Assembly (NCBI GenBank): GCA_964247975.1
Contig: CAXTWH010000026.1
Coordinates: 12,157 to 76,156, forward strand
DNA length: 64,000 nucleotides
Reading direction: 5' to 3'
DNA from: KBS-96 sp964247975
GTDB lineage: Bacteria > Acidobacteriota > Terriglobia > Bryobacterales > Bryobacteraceae
How positions within the stretch are numbered: the first letter of the stretch is position 1; every line of letters begins with the position of its first letter. The notes beneath the pieces are model-generated. The model made no database searches. It saw only the letters and a program-made list of their open reading frames with translations, and was not told the origin of the DNA. A program made the translations under genes and the position numbers. Positions 8,174 to 17,623 of the stretch are shown piece after piece.

Positions 8174-8438
8174 AAGCACATTTACCAAGTGTCCGGTTTC
8201 GGAGCAGAGATGATTCGCTTTCGGACCAACACTCTCCAGAGAATGCTGGTGAAGAGAGCTGTTGTCAATAATTACTGAGAGGCAAAAGATCCGATGGTGA
8301 GATGCTTATGAACAGAATCACCATTCGCCTTTATTCTCTTTTGTGGGCGCGTTGTGGAATATCAGCTATGCACAAGGAACCCCACGCCGCACCCAACTGC
8401 CCCTCTACTTCCTGACCTGCCCACAATTTCTCGGCTAT

Positions 8439-10427
8439 TCAACGTCGGGATATCTCGTATCGCGAGATTCTTCGGCTTTCTGTTTCGTTGATAAAGGCTA
8501 GAAAAGATCGGCCTACAATCTGGCTACCTCTTATGCTCATGTGGTGGCTGTCAACATAATACGAGAAGTTATTTTGAACCGGGATGCAATCTCCCGCCCC
8601 GCAGACAATAGAAAGCGGATCAAATATCCCCACCATAGGCCATTTCTCAGCTAACCCGGAGACGATATTCCTGAGTCCAGACTGCCTTACGCTAATTGCC
8701 TTCCGCGACACAACACAATGACCGCTGGCAGCCGCCCCACCAAACGCTGCTTTCCGTATGCAGTCTCTCGGAAAAAAAGGCAACTCCGGTACGTCGATCA
8801 TCAGGTAAACCGACTTGTGCTGCCCAAGAGCAACTTCAATCATGTTAGAAAGACCAAGGCTCAAAGCCTGTTGTTTTGATCTGGGGCGATCACTCTCGAT
8901 TTTTATCGTTTGTGGCCCGAAGCCGCCTTCGACGTGGTCCGCCGCGACGGCGCTGTTCTCTGCATAATAACCGAAGAACGCGAGTACTACGATCGATGGT
9001 GAAGACGGCCCGCGCAAATATTTCTCGATCTGCGACATCTTGTCCGAACAATTAGGTCGATCCGGACCAACGGTATTTTCAATTGCAACTCCCAGCACGG
9101 GAGCACAAGAAGTATTGCCTAAAACCAGCCAATTTCGTTTCGGATCATCCAAAGCCAGCCCTGCAAACACATTTTCGGCATGGCTATCGCCAATCACAAC
9201 TGCATTGACTTGACCGGGCCTAGATTGTTTGCACACGTTAAGACCCGCATGAGGAACTTCACACCCAACACCCTGAAAATACGAACTGACATCCTGAGTA
9301 GCCGCCAACAAGTTCCTATACCTGGGTCTAAAGACAGCGCCTCCTGTTACAAAAACTAACGCTGCACAAAGCGATACGGTAGCGAGAGCCCAAACCAAGT
9401 CCGGGGCTGCCTGCGGATTGCGACTACGCCGAAGCCCTGCTTCGACGTACCTCCATGTAAGCCACGCCAACAAAAAACTAATAGCGACGAGCGTTAATTT
9501 TAAAGTTGCAGTCGGTCGCAGCAGGATTGTCGCGAATGACAGAATCGGCCAATGCCAAAGGTAAAGAGGATAACTGATCAGCCCAACCAGCACGAACGGA
9601 CGGGACGAGAGAACTCGCCGGTTAATCCAAGTGCTTCCCCCAGCCACGATAAGAAGTGCCGCACCGAACGTTGGGAATAAACCTCGCCAGCTAGGATATG
9701 GGGTCGCTCCATCGATCAAGAAAGCCGAACCCACTATGAGAATGAGTCCTACGGCAGCGTAAGCGCTGCTGAGGCTGGTGCTATGTTCTGAGTAGCCCGA
9801 CCGGGTGAACTGGAGCGCGGCGTAACCGAGCAGCAGTTCCCATAGCCTCGTAAGCGGCAAATAGAAAACGGCGCTACTATGTCCCGGCGCAAGAACAACA
9901 TTCGCTGTGAAAGAAATCAATATGAGAGCGGCCAAAAACTGCATCCCCCACCGCTTCCGATGAATGAACAGAAGGCAGCATGGCCAGAACAGGTAGAACT
10001 GCTCCTCCACCCCAAGCGACCAGAGATGCAGCAGTGGTTTGCGTGCCGCAGCAACGTCAAAGTACCCGGCCTCCTTCCAGAACTCGATGTTTGAGGCAAA
10101 CACCGCAGCCGCCAAAACATGCTTTCCGAGCTGTCGGTACTCATCGGGCAACAACACAATCCAGCCCACCAGTAAACATGCGAGAAGCACAACGGCCAGC
10201 GCCGGAAATATTCTTTTAATGCGTTTCTCGTAAAACCGCTTGAAGGTAAAACTGCCGGTTTCAATCTCGTCAACAATGATTCTCGAAATGAGAAACCCCG
10301 ATATGACGAAGAATACATCTACGCCGATGAACCCGCCGGGGACAGCTTTAGGGAACGCATGGAAGATCACCACTGCGATCACAGCAATGGCGCGCAGTCC
10401 GTCAATGTCAGACCGGTAATTGGACAT
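8439..10427 (-). CDS. OafA/YrhL-type membrane acyltransferase with C-terminal SGNH domain
   Basis: A 662-residue protein. The N-terminal half is an acyltransferase-3 domain: YRSDIDGLRAIAVIAVVIFHA, GFIGVDVFFVISGFLI, the RIKRIFPAL segment and WSLGVEEQFYLFWP, with about ten membrane helices. After a linker near residue 370 comes a periplasmic SGNH-hydrolase-like domain with VVIGDSHAENVFAGL and a terminal DSHHMS dyad. Such fusions O-acetylate surface polysaccharides, the SGNH part completing transfer outside the membrane. It is convergent with the OpgC-like gene at 6977. No polysaccharide cluster is adjacent, so the acceptor is unknown. Confidence 0.93.
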   Translation of the reverse strand: MSNYRSDIDGLRAIAVIAVVIFHAFPKAVPGGFIGVDVFFVISGFLISRIIVDEIETGSFTFKRFYEKRIKRIFPALAVVLLACLLVGWIVLLPDEYRQLGKHVLAAAVFASNIEFWKEAGYFDVAAARKPLLHLWSLGVEEQFYLFWPCCLLFIHRKRWGMQFLAALILISFTANVVLAPGHSSAVFYLPLTRLWELLLGYAALQFTRSGYSEHSTSLSSAYAAVGLILIVGSAFLIDGATPYPSWRGLFPTFGAALLIVAGGSTWINRRVLSSRPFVLVGLISYPLYLWHWPILSFATILLRPTATLKLTLVAISFLLAWLTWRYVEAGLRRSRNPQAAPDLVWALATVSLCAALVFVTGGAVFRPRYRNLLAATQDVSSYFQGVGCEVPHAGLNVCKQSRPGQVNAVVIGDSHAENVFAGLALDDPKRNWLVLGNTSCAPVLGVAIENTVGPDRPNCSDKMSQIEKYLRGPSSPSIVVLAFFGYYAENSAVAADHVEGGFGPQTIKIESDRPRSKQQALSLGLSNMIEVALGQHKSVYLMIDVPELPFFPRDCIRKAAFGGAAASGHCVVSRKAISVRQSGLRNIVSGLAEKWPMVGIFDPLSIVCGAGDCIPVQNNFSYYVDSHHMSIRGSQIVGRSFLAFINETESRRISRYEISRR

Positions 10428-10723
10428 GAATCGTGTTCGAGCCCTTCATGGAAAATTCAGGAACGGAGGCACATTAAATCCGAGAATTCACACCGGAATA
10501 AATTTTCATTACCCGAAGAAGCATTTTATGATCTTTCGTTTCCTTTAACCCGCCCCAACATCTGTAAGTTGTGCGCAGTTTTTTATTTTTTTCCTATTAG
10601 TTATCCGGCTTGCTCGAACAATTACAGTTCTGGCTGGACCACATTCTGGAGCAAACGCACAGGATAAAACCGGTCACTACGCCCGAGCCATAACCCAGCA
10701 GTATTTAGTTCTAGGCCAATTGC
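10428..10723. other. Intergenic region without a recognisable gene
   Basis: Between the acyltransferase start and the relic at 10724 I see no credible reading frame, RNA or repeat. A TTTTTTATTTTTTTCC-type pyrimidine tract lies near 10580-10595. A short frame reading FWLDHILEQTHRIKPV occurs around 10630 but has no start and is not identifiable. Confidence 0.4.
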
Positions 10724-10849
10724 GTGAAAGGGAAGAAAAGTACTAGTTCTGAAATCGAAGCAGGCAAGAGCCGTTCCGCCCTGAACGCGACCTGCCACGG
10801 ACTTTTAGGCCGAGTGGAGTGGACCCTCAAAGTGAGACAGGAAAATTAG
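10724..10849 (+). pseudogene. Relic of the 'STGPKT/NATRHG' family
   Basis: The frame GTG 10724 to TAG 10847-10849 encodes VKGKKSTSSEIEAGKSRSALNATCHGLLGRVEW and a short unrelated tail. It lines up with the N-terminal signature of the complete protein encoded at 61300-62037 (NAKKSTGPKTAEGKTRSALNATRHGILSQV). Only about 30 residues remain, without a proper start or the body of about 180 residues, so this is a degraded copy. It shows the family has been mobile or duplicated in this genome. Confidence 0.6.
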
Positions 10850-10933
10850 GGACAGTTCGCTTTGGTGACCTGCCCCGGAAAATAAAACAGCCGACAAGCT
10901 GAGAGCCAGTGTTCGTCTGACATTCTCCTTTTC

Positions 10934-10947
10934 GCGCGGTACCGCGC
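10934..10947. repeat. 14-bp perfect palindrome GCGCGGTACCGCGC
   Basis: A perfect 14-bp palindrome in the spacer before the tRNA-Pro gene, followed at once by the CTACAAATG motif (10954-10962). It could be a protein-binding site or part of a hairpin. Its role is unknown. Confidence 0.4.
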
Positions 10948-11092
10948 AGTGCACTACAAATGTCAGATCAAGTCGAGACTACTACAAATGAGCTGGTTTT
11001 GATACGGTTCTGATACGTTTTGAGGCTGAGAACGGTTTTCGGAATGGATGCTGAAAGCGGAAGTGGTCTAGAATGAAGAGACCAACAAATGT

Positions 11093-11169
11093 CGGGGCGT
11101 AGCGCAGCCTGGTAGCGCACCTGCCTTGGGCGCAGGGGGTCGTGTGTTCGAATCACACCGCCCCGACCA
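11093..11169 (+). tRNA. tRNA-Pro (anticodon TGG)
   Basis: A complete cloverleaf can be drawn. The acceptor stem CGGGGCG (11093-11099) pairs with CGCCCCG (11159-11165). The D arm is GCGCAGCCTGGTAGCGC. The anticodon stem CCTGC/GCAGG encloses the loop CTTGGGC with anticodon TGG. The T arm is GTGTG-TTCGAAT-CACAC. The discriminator is A, followed by an encoded CCA (11167-11169). TGG reads proline codons. The gene stands alone. No integrase or attachment-site duplication was noticed next to it, although a relic and a short repeat lie upstream. Confidence 0.97.
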
Positions 11170-11447
11170 TTGGATTTTCGTTAACTTAGCACTTATTGTT
11201 TTTGCGTTCTACTTGTTTCAAGTGCCAAAACCATCGCCCTCTTTTCCTGGATAACTGCGGAACCTATGTTAAAACCCTAGAACATCGTCACGCGTCAAAA
11301 GACTTCACCGGCGGGATAACGGCGGCGAACAGGTATCTGTCGCGATACTTTCTTGCGATCCAAAAGCTCCTCTGCGCGGAATGGATGTGACGGCACTATA
11401 ACTCAGCCTGTTTCCGCGATCCAAGCCGATGCGCTTTTCGGCCCTGC

Positions 11448-11978
11448 TTATGATATTGGTGAGTGAATAGCGCTGATTTCAGTTAGAAGGCGGTCAATAA
11501 CGGGGCAGATTTGAGAATCTGTTGCCACTTGCTCAGGGGTCATTGTTCTGCTTGGCAGATCAATTGTTACTTCAAGTTCGTGGAAAAGCGTTGCATTCAT
11601 GGTCAATAACACTTCCCGCAGCGCGGCTTGCGCAAACACGCCCCGAGACGACGCGTTCACCAGCACCACCGGTTTTTCCGAAAACTCGCCCGTTCCCACT
11701 ACCCAATCGAGAGCGTTCTTCAACACGCCCGGTATGCCGTGCGCGTACTCAGGGGTGGAAAACAAAACAATCGCGGAGTCCCGTACCGCGTTTCTGAAAC
11801 TGCTGACAGCAGGAAGTTCTCCGGTTGCTTCCAGATCTGGATTGAAAGGAGGAATTCGGGCTAGTTCCTCGTAAACTGCAATCCCGATCTGGGGCGGCGC
11901 TAACAACTGTATTGCTCGAAGCAGAGTTGTGTTGGTTGATTGAGAACGAAGACTCCCGGAAATAGCCAGAACTCGCAT
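11448..11978 (-). CDS. NAD(P)H-dependent FMN reductase
   Basis: A 176-residue flavodoxin-fold protein of the NADPH-dependent FMN reductase family. The N-terminus RVLAISGSLRSQSTNTTLLR is the FMN phosphate-binding signature (GSLR-S-N). LFSTPEYAHGIPGVLKNALDWV is the conserved flavin-binding loop. Members reduce FMN, quinones, azo dyes or chromate with NAD(P)H; the substrate here cannot be told. The start at 11978 puts the family's natural first strand at residue 2. It follows the hybrid kinase with a short gap, but no functional link is evident. The 278 bases between it and the tRNA show nothing recognisable. Confidence 0.9.
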   Translation of the reverse strand: MRVLAISGSLRSQSTNTTLLRAIQLLAPPQIGIAVYEELARIPPFNPDLEATGELPAVSSFRNAVRDSAIVLFSTPEYAHGIPGVLKNALDWVVGTGEFSEKPVVLVNASSRGVFAQAALREVLLTMNATLFHELEVTIDLPSRTMTPEQVATDSQICPVIDRLLTEISAIHSPIS

Positions 11979-12063
11979 GAGAACTGTCTGATGTTTGTCG
12001 CTTCTTTCGGGATTCGGCTGCGAAGAAATTACAATCCTGAAATGAATTAATAATCAAGCAGTT

Positions 12064-14919
12064 CTAAACTGCGGATAAGCTTTCGTGAACCGCTGCCGCT
12101 TCAATAACACGCGCCAGTTCAGCTTGCGAAACGGGCTTTGTGATGTAATCGTCCATTCCTGCGGCCAGAATGCGCTCGCGGTCGCCGTAAAGGGCGTGAG
12201 CGGTCATAGCCACTATGGTCTGCCGGTGCTCCAATCCAGCTATTTGTTCTTTGCGCCGGATGTGGGCAACAGCTTCCAAGCCATCCATAACAGGCATCTG
12301 CACATCCATAAAAACTAAATCAAATGCGGATTGCTCCAATAATTGCAGGGCAATACTGCCGTTCTCTGCCAGCACAACCGAGTGGCCCAAGCGTTCAATC
12401 ATTTTACGCGCCACTACTTGATTCACTTTGTTGTCTTCAACCAACAGAATACGGCGGTGCTGAATTCTGCCAGTTTCATTCGATAGAGAGGGAGAACATA
12501 CTTTCTCCGCCAGCTTTGTAAGTGAGTTGTTACCGGAAGAAATCTGCTCCAGTAAAGCAAACAGATCGCTGTGCTTAACAGGCCGAATCATGACATAGCC
12601 AGCCGGAATGCGGTTTCGATCGGGAGAATGCGCCACAGCATTCCGCAAGGTGATCAGCTTGCGCGCAAACGCTTCCTGTTCAGGCAACAAGGCAATCTGC
12701 AAAGCGGAATAATCGTCAACGCTCGATTCATTCACAATAACCGCATCAGGAACTGCGCCGGATTTGACCAGATAAGACCAGGCCTGCTGAAACGTTTGGC
12801 AGAGTTTGGGCGCGTGTCCCCATTGTGTTAACAGTTGAGCCATAATAGCGGCGTGCTTGGCGTAACCATCAACTAACAGAATTTGTAAGCTTCTAGCAGC
12901 CATAACAGCCGGTGTTTCGGAGGCTGGAACTCGATTGAAGCGCGCATTGAAGAAAATCTTTGTTCCCTGTCCAGGTTCGCTTTCCAATCCGATATTTCCG
13001 CCCATCATCCCCACCAGTTTTGAACAGATAGTCAAGCCAAGCCCGGTGCCGCCGTACTGCCGGGTAGTGCTGCTGTCGGCTTGCGTAAATGGTTTGAATA
13101 CGTCTTTTTGCTGAGATTTTTCAATTCCGATGCCGGTATCTTCAACAATAAACCGAAGCGCAAGCGCATGATCATCACCTTCAACTGGCGCCAACAGAAC
13201 ACTGAGCGCAACATGGCCCTTATGCGTGAATTTGATGGAGTTGCCCACCAGGTTGAGAAGCACTTGACGCAAGCGTCCGGAATCGCCGATGATTTCCGCT
13301 GGAACACAAGCTTCCACTTCGAACATCAATTCCAGCTTTTTCTCATGAGCCTTGGCGGCGAGCGTACGCAGGCAATCAGCAATACAGTCGCGCACGTTAA
13401 ACGGCTCTTCCGCAAGGGTGAGCTTGCCAACGTCCATTTTGGAAAAGTCCAATACGTCATTGATAATGTCAAGCAGGCTTTCCCCCGATTTCACTACTGT
13501 CCGGAGGCATTCGGCGCGTTCTTCTTCACTTTGCGCATGGAGCGCCAGTCCAGCCATGCCGATCACACCATTCATCGGCGTTCGAATCTCATGGCTCATG
13601 TTGGCTAAAAACTCGCCTTTCGCGCGGTTGGCGGCTTCGGCCAGTTCCTTCGATTCGCGCAGTTCAGCGGTGCGTTCCGCCACTCGCTGCTCCAGTTCTT
13701 CATTTAATTTGCGGACCTGGTATTCAGCTTCTTTTCGCGCCGTGGCGTCACGGGCGTTTACCACAATTCCGCGTACGGCTTCATCGTCCAGGCGATTGCT
13801 GGCGCTGCCTTCCAAAATCAGAGTCGACCCGTCATTTGATTGGATCCGAAATTCAAAACTGGGCAGAACAGACCATTCCAGCGCGTTTCCAGAAAACATT
13901 GCCAGCACGTCGGGATGGTCGGAATGGATGTAGTCAGCGGCGGGACGCCCGACCAAGTTCGCCGGCGCTTGCCCCAAAAGGCTTTCCACAGCGGGGCTAA
14001 TATAACGAAACCGGCCCGCGTGATCGAACACCATGATCAGATCAGCCGCATTTTCAATTAAGGATCGAAAGTGCGCTTCGCTACGCGCAAGCGCTTGGTA
14101 CAACTCCGAAAGGCGCACGGCCATATCGTTAAAAGCGCGTCCTACGTCTGAAAGCTCGTCGTTGCTTTCAATATTGACGCGCTGCGAAAAATCTCCCTGC
14201 GCCAGCGCCCGCGAGCCAAACTGGAGCTTACGCAAAGGCTTGGTGATTTGCCCTGTAAAGCGGATGGCCAGAATAATCCCTAAAACAACCGTAAAGATTA
14301 GAAAAATAATCAGGATCAGAGCCGCCCGAAAACGGGCTTTTCCCATTTTGGCCACGGCTTTGGCGCGGGACGCCAGAATCTCCTCGTCCATTCCATGCAC
14401 AACACTGATCATGCCCTGGCTTTCACGCTGAGTTTGCACAGCCACGCGCAACTGCACAGCCTGCCAATCGCCGGTTTCCGCTAATTCAATCAGTGACGCG
14501 ATGTGGTCCAGCAGAGAATGGCGAACCGCGGCCAGAAGATAAACAAATTCCGAGTCGCGCCCTTCCGCATTACTCGATTTCGAAAAGTTTTCCTCGGCAG
14601 CCGCGATATGGCTGGCCACGGTTTCATTCAGAGCCTTTGCCCGTTGAATGAAAGTCCCAATATTCTGAGATTCGAGAGCTTGTTGCAGCTCCTGATGATA
14701 AGTGGCAATGTCGTTGCTGACCCGCAGCACAGCGAGGGCCTGCTGATTGATGCGATCAATTCGATCGCCTTCGCGGCGCAGAGTTTCAAATTGGTAGACG
14801 CATGAAGCTGCGCCAAGCACCACCACGGCAAGAATGCCGGCAAAAGACAATGCAAGCTGCCGCCGAATTCCGTTTTTCAGCAGTTTACCGGGTGAATGCG
14901 CGCGGATGTCAACATTCAT
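12064..14919 (-). CDS. Membrane-bound hybrid sensor histidine kinase with two receiver domains
   Basis: A 951-residue sensor. Membrane helix 1 (about 20-42) and helix 2 (about 198-222) flank a helical periplasmic domain of about 155 residues. Then come HAMP (about 222-275), PAS (about 280-395), a coiled coil, HisKA with the phospho-acceptor His443 in MSHEIRTPMNG, and HATPase with GTGLGLTIC. The first receiver is degenerate: it begins ILLVDGYAKH rather than an acidic pair and has VIVNESSVDD where the phospho-aspartate should be. The second is intact (ILLVEDNKVNQ, FMDVQMPVMDG, a late MTA and a terminal ITKPVS). No cognate output protein is adjacent. It is divergent from the binding-protein gene at 15039, 119 bases away, which may share its signal. 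Confidence 0.95.
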   Translation of the reverse strand: MNVDIRAHSPGKLLKNGIRRQLALSFAGILAVVVLGAASCVYQFETLRREGDRIDRINQQALAVLRVSNDIATYHQELQQALESQNIGTFIQRAKALNETVASHIAAAEENFSKSSNAEGRDSEFVYLLAAVRHSLLDHIASLIELAETGDWQAVQLRVAVQTQRESQGMISVVHGMDEEILASRAKAVAKMGKARFRAALILIIFLIFTVVLGIILAIRFTGQITKPLRKLQFGSRALAQGDFSQRVNIESNDELSDVGRAFNDMAVRLSELYQALARSEAHFRSLIENAADLIMVFDHAGRFRYISPAVESLLGQAPANLVGRPAADYIHSDHPDVLAMFSGNALEWSVLPSFEFRIQSNDGSTLILEGSASNRLDDEAVRGIVVNARDATARKEAEYQVRKLNEELEQRVAERTAELRESKELAEAANRAKGEFLANMSHEIRTPMNGVIGMAGLALHAQSEEERAECLRTVVKSGESLLDIINDVLDFSKMDVGKLTLAEEPFNVRDCIADCLRTLAAKAHEKKLELMFEVEACVPAEIIGDSGRLRQVLLNLVGNSIKFTHKGHVALSVLLAPVEGDDHALALRFIVEDTGIGIEKSQQKDVFKPFTQADSSTTRQYGGTGLGLTICSKLVGMMGGNIGLESEPGQGTKIFFNARFNRVPASETPAVMAARSLQILLVDGYAKHAAIMAQLLTQWGHAPKLCQTFQQAWSYLVKSGAVPDAVIVNESSVDDYSALQIALLPEQEAFARKLITLRNAVAHSPDRNRIPAGYVMIRPVKHSDLFALLEQISSGNNSLTKLAEKVCSPSLSNETGRIQHRRILLVEDNKVNQVVARKMIERLGHSVVLAENGSIALQLLEQSAFDLVFMDVQMPVMDGLEAVAHIRRKEQIAGLEHRQTIVAMTAHALYGDRERILAAGMDDYITKPVSQAELARVIEAAAVHESLSAV

Positions 14920-15038
14920 TTTGCAGATCTACATCACAATCACACTATCGGCATTTTCGCTGCTTGTATTTAGATGAAATAAATTTATGTCTGCTGAGAT
15001 TCAGTGAATGAGATGCACACTTTATCTCTAACCTGTCC

Positions 15039-16370
15039 ATGAGCGGTATTCCTCAAAAGATGCGTTGGAAATTCAGTTTTCTGTTTATTTCCGCACTGCT
15101 TGTTGTTTCCTGCGGAAAAAACAGAACGGAAGCAAAGCCTGCCGCCAGTCCGGTGGAGCTCACAATGGTTGATTTCGCGTCGGGCATTTATTCAGTGATG
15201 CAGAAGAAGCTGGAAAGTGATTTCACGCGTGAGACCGGCATCAAAGTCAAAACTATCGTCGGAAATGAATCGGCCGCCAGCTTATTTTCCGAACAGATGG
15301 AATGGCTCAGGGCAGGTTCCCGTATTCCCGATGTTTGTTACCTGGATAATGTTTGGGCCGGCAGTTTAAACCCATATCTGCTCGATCTGACGCCCTATGT
15401 CACCCCGGAACAGCGCGCCGAAATTATTCCCCAGGTGCTGCAAGCGTACTTGGTTGGTAATCGGCTGGTTGCGCTGCCCAAGCAAGTAGATTTTCCTTTG
15501 TTGTATTACCGAACCGATCTTCTTAAGAAGTACCGGTTTCACGGTCCGCCGAAAACCTGGGACGAATTGGAACGGATGGCTTCCATCATTCAAAACGGCG
15601 AACGAAGAGAAGGCAACAAAAACTTCTGGGGTTATGTTTGGGAAGGGGCAGCCAATGAAGCACTGACCTGCGTGGGACAGGAGTATCAGATTTCAAGCGG
15701 CGGTGGGCACATGCTGGAAGCGGACGGGTCGGTTTCGGTGAACAACTCCAAAGCGATCAGGGCTTTTGCCCGCGCTGCAAGCTGGATCAATCGGATTTCA
15801 CCTCCCGGCACACCCGCTTACGCGGAAGAGGATGCCCAGGAAGTATGGGAAATCGGAAATGCGGCGTTTGCCCGGAATTGGAACGATTATGCGAAAGATC
15901 AGCTCGAAAGCTCCCGTATGCGCGGGAAATTCGGCGTTGCGGTGCTGCCCCACGATCCAGGGGAAAGTTCAGTTTCAACGGTGGGCGGCTGGGGTTTGGG
16001 CGTTTCGAAATACTCCCTGCACCCGCGCGAGGCGGTGCGTTTAGTGGAGTTCTTAACTAACCGAGCCACGCAAAGACGGATGATGCAGCAGAATTCAGAT
16101 TTGCCCACGCTGGCAGTTCTTTATTCCGATCCTTTCCTGCAGGCCTCTACCGCCTATTTGCATCCTATTCAGACAGCACTGTTTCGATCCGCCGTTCCGC
16201 GCCCGGTTGGAGTGGCCGGCGATCATTATGAGGAGGTATCGGCAGCTTATGCAAAGGGAATTCACTCCGTGCTTATCCATCAGAAAACTGCTCCCGAAGC
16301 GATGGCGGAACTGGAACAGGAATTACTGAGAATCACCCGTCAAAAAACTGAAGTATCCAAACTTAAGTAA
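15039..16370 (+). CDS. Extracellular solute-binding lipoprotein, family 1 (sugar type)
   Basis: A 443-residue ABC-type solute-binding protein. The signal peptide ends in a lipobox (LLVVSC, cysteine near residue 26), so it is probably lipid-anchored. The mature part shows the family 1 pattern: ELTMVDFASGIY, FTRETGIKVKTI, DVCYLDNVWAGSL, VALPKQVDFPLLYYRTDLLKKY, then PPKTWDELERMA. Relatives bind malto-oligosaccharides or other sugars. No permease or ATPase genes are nearby, which is unusual for a transporter subunit. Its divergent neighbour is a hybrid histidine kinase, so a sensing role is possible. The last 8 bases overlap the convergent MFS gene. An ATG at 15060 is an alternative start. Confidence 0.9.
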   Translation: MSGIPQKMRWKFSFLFISALLVVSCGKNRTEAKPAASPVELTMVDFASGIYSVMQKKLESDFTRETGIKVKTIVGNESAASLFSEQMEWLRAGSRIPDVCYLDNVWAGSLNPYLLDLTPYVTPEQRAEIIPQVLQAYLVGNRLVALPKQVDFPLLYYRTDLLKKYRFHGPPKTWDELERMASIIQNGERREGNKNFWGYVWEGAANEALTCVGQEYQISSGGGHMLEADGSVSVNNSKAIRAFARAASWINRISPPGTPAYAEEDAQEVWEIGNAAFARNWNDYAKDQLESSRMRGKFGVAVLPHDPGESSVSTVGGWGLGVSKYSLHPREAVRLVEFLTNRATQRRMMQQNSDLPTLAVLYSDPFLQASTAYLHPIQTALFRSAVPRPVGVAGDHYEEVSAAYAKGIHSVLIHQKTAPEAMAELEQELLRITRQKTEVSKLK

Positions 16371-17613
16371 TTAGCGCGGATTGCGGTTGGACTGGATCAA
16401 GCTCCGCATCATTCACAAAATACTTCGGCAGCCACAACATCAGAGCGGCGGAACTCACGGCGAAGATGGCAAGTTTCACCAGAAACGACTGATAGGAACC
16501 AGTCGCATCGAAAGCTTTTCCCATCAGGACCGGGCCGACAGCGCCGGCAATAGCATAAGCAGTCCAGGTGAAACCGTAAAGCATGGAGAAAGAGCGCAGG
16601 CCGAAGTAGCGGGTCAGCAGGTAAGGAATGATATCGGCTTCGCCGCCCATACCCAGCCCGATGAGGGCCGCCGCTATTGCGCCCACAGCAACCGAATGAG
16701 CGCCGGACAGCAGAAAAGTGCCGAACGCAGCAGCAGCGAGCAACGCGAAAGAAACGCGGGGCGCAAAGAAACGATCAAGCAGAAGTCCGGTAGCCAAACG
16801 CCCGATCAAACTGGCTGCGCCCAGAGCTGAGATGGCGATTGCTCCGCCGGCGGAAGAAACGCCGCGATCGGTGAGCAGGGCGGAAAGATGAGTGATGGCG
16901 CCGTTCTGGCTAACGGAACTGCAAAAGAGAACCGTCACAATGATCCAGAACATTCGTGAACGGAGCGCCCCACCAACTGAAACACCAGTCACATCGTTGT
17001 TCGTTCCACGTCCGAAACCGGGCCGTTCGCGCAGAAACAGGGCGACCGGAGGCAAGCCGACCATCAGAACGGTTGCGCCTAAAACAACGCAAGCAGAACG
17101 CCAACTAAATTCATGAATCAGCCACTGGGCGAGCGGTGGCCAAAGGATGGACCCCACTGCCCCGCCCGACATCAAAATAGCTAAAGCCAGACCGCGCCGT
17201 CGATTAAACCAGGTGGAAACAGCGCGTGAATAGGCCATCTGCGCGGTTCCGTTGCCGACAATGCCCAGGACAATAAAGATGGCGTAAAGACGCCAAAGAC
17301 TTGAGTTAAGCAGAGATAAGGACGCGAAAGCGCAACCGAAAATCGTCAAGCAGGGCAGGATAATGCGCTTGGGCGGGTAACGATCAAACAGGTAGCCCAA
17401 GAACGGAGAACAGACTGCGACCGTCATGGCGGCGATTCCGAAGGCCAGTGAAACCGACTGGCGCGACCAGCCGAACTCGGAAGCAAAAGGCTTCAGAAAA
17501 ATACCGAACGTATAAACCAGCAGCGACGCAAAGCTGACAAACACTCCGGTCGAGGAAGCAAACACAACACGCCAGCCGGGGTAAGAAGGGCTTTGTTCGG
17601 TTATCGGCACCAC
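16363..17613 (-). CDS. MFS transporter, monocarboxylate/oxalate-formate antiporter-like
   Basis: A twelve-helix major facilitator of about 416 residues. It opens PGWRVVFASSTGVFVSFASLLVYTFGIFLKPF, typical of the monocarboxylate/OFA-type subgroup, and carries the loop 2-3 motif GYLFDRYPPKRI and a central YSRAVSTWFNRRRGLALAI segment. These carriers move organic acids such as lactate, pyruvate or oxalate. The open frame extends to 17760, but that part overlaps the potassium-channel gene in another frame. A GTG at 17613 gives the normal family length, so I trimmed the start there. The substrate is not determinable. Confidence 0.88.
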   Translation of the reverse strand: MVPITEQSPSYPGWRVVFASSTGVFVSFASLLVYTFGIFLKPFASEFGWSRQSVSLAFGIAAMTVAVCSPFLGYLFDRYPPKRIILPCLTIFGCAFASLSLLNSSLWRLYAIFIVLGIVGNGTAQMAYSRAVSTWFNRRRGLALAILMSGGAVGSILWPPLAQWLIHEFSWRSACVVLGATVLMVGLPPVALFLRERPGFGRGTNNDVTGVSVGGALRSRMFWIIVTVLFCSSVSQNGAITHLSALLTDRGVSSAGGAIAISALGAASLIGRLATGLLLDRFFAPRVSFALLAAAAFGTFLLSGAHSVAVGAIAAALIGLGMGGEADIIPYLLTRYFGLRSFSMLYGFTWTAYAIAGAVGPVLMGKAFDATGSYQSFLVKLAIFAVSSAALMLWLPKYFVNDAELDPVQPQSALIT

Positions 17614-17623
17614 TACGATTTTG

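Noticed and set aside
10968..11156. Minus-strand frame beginning MIRTHDPLRP
   Set aside because: It runs across the tRNA-Pro gene; this kind of peptide is a well-known artefact of translating tRNA antisense sequence.
13352..13933. A 193-codon plus-strand frame inside the hybrid kinase gene
   Set aside because: Serine/arginine-rich antisense shadow of the kinase; no start signal and no family pattern.
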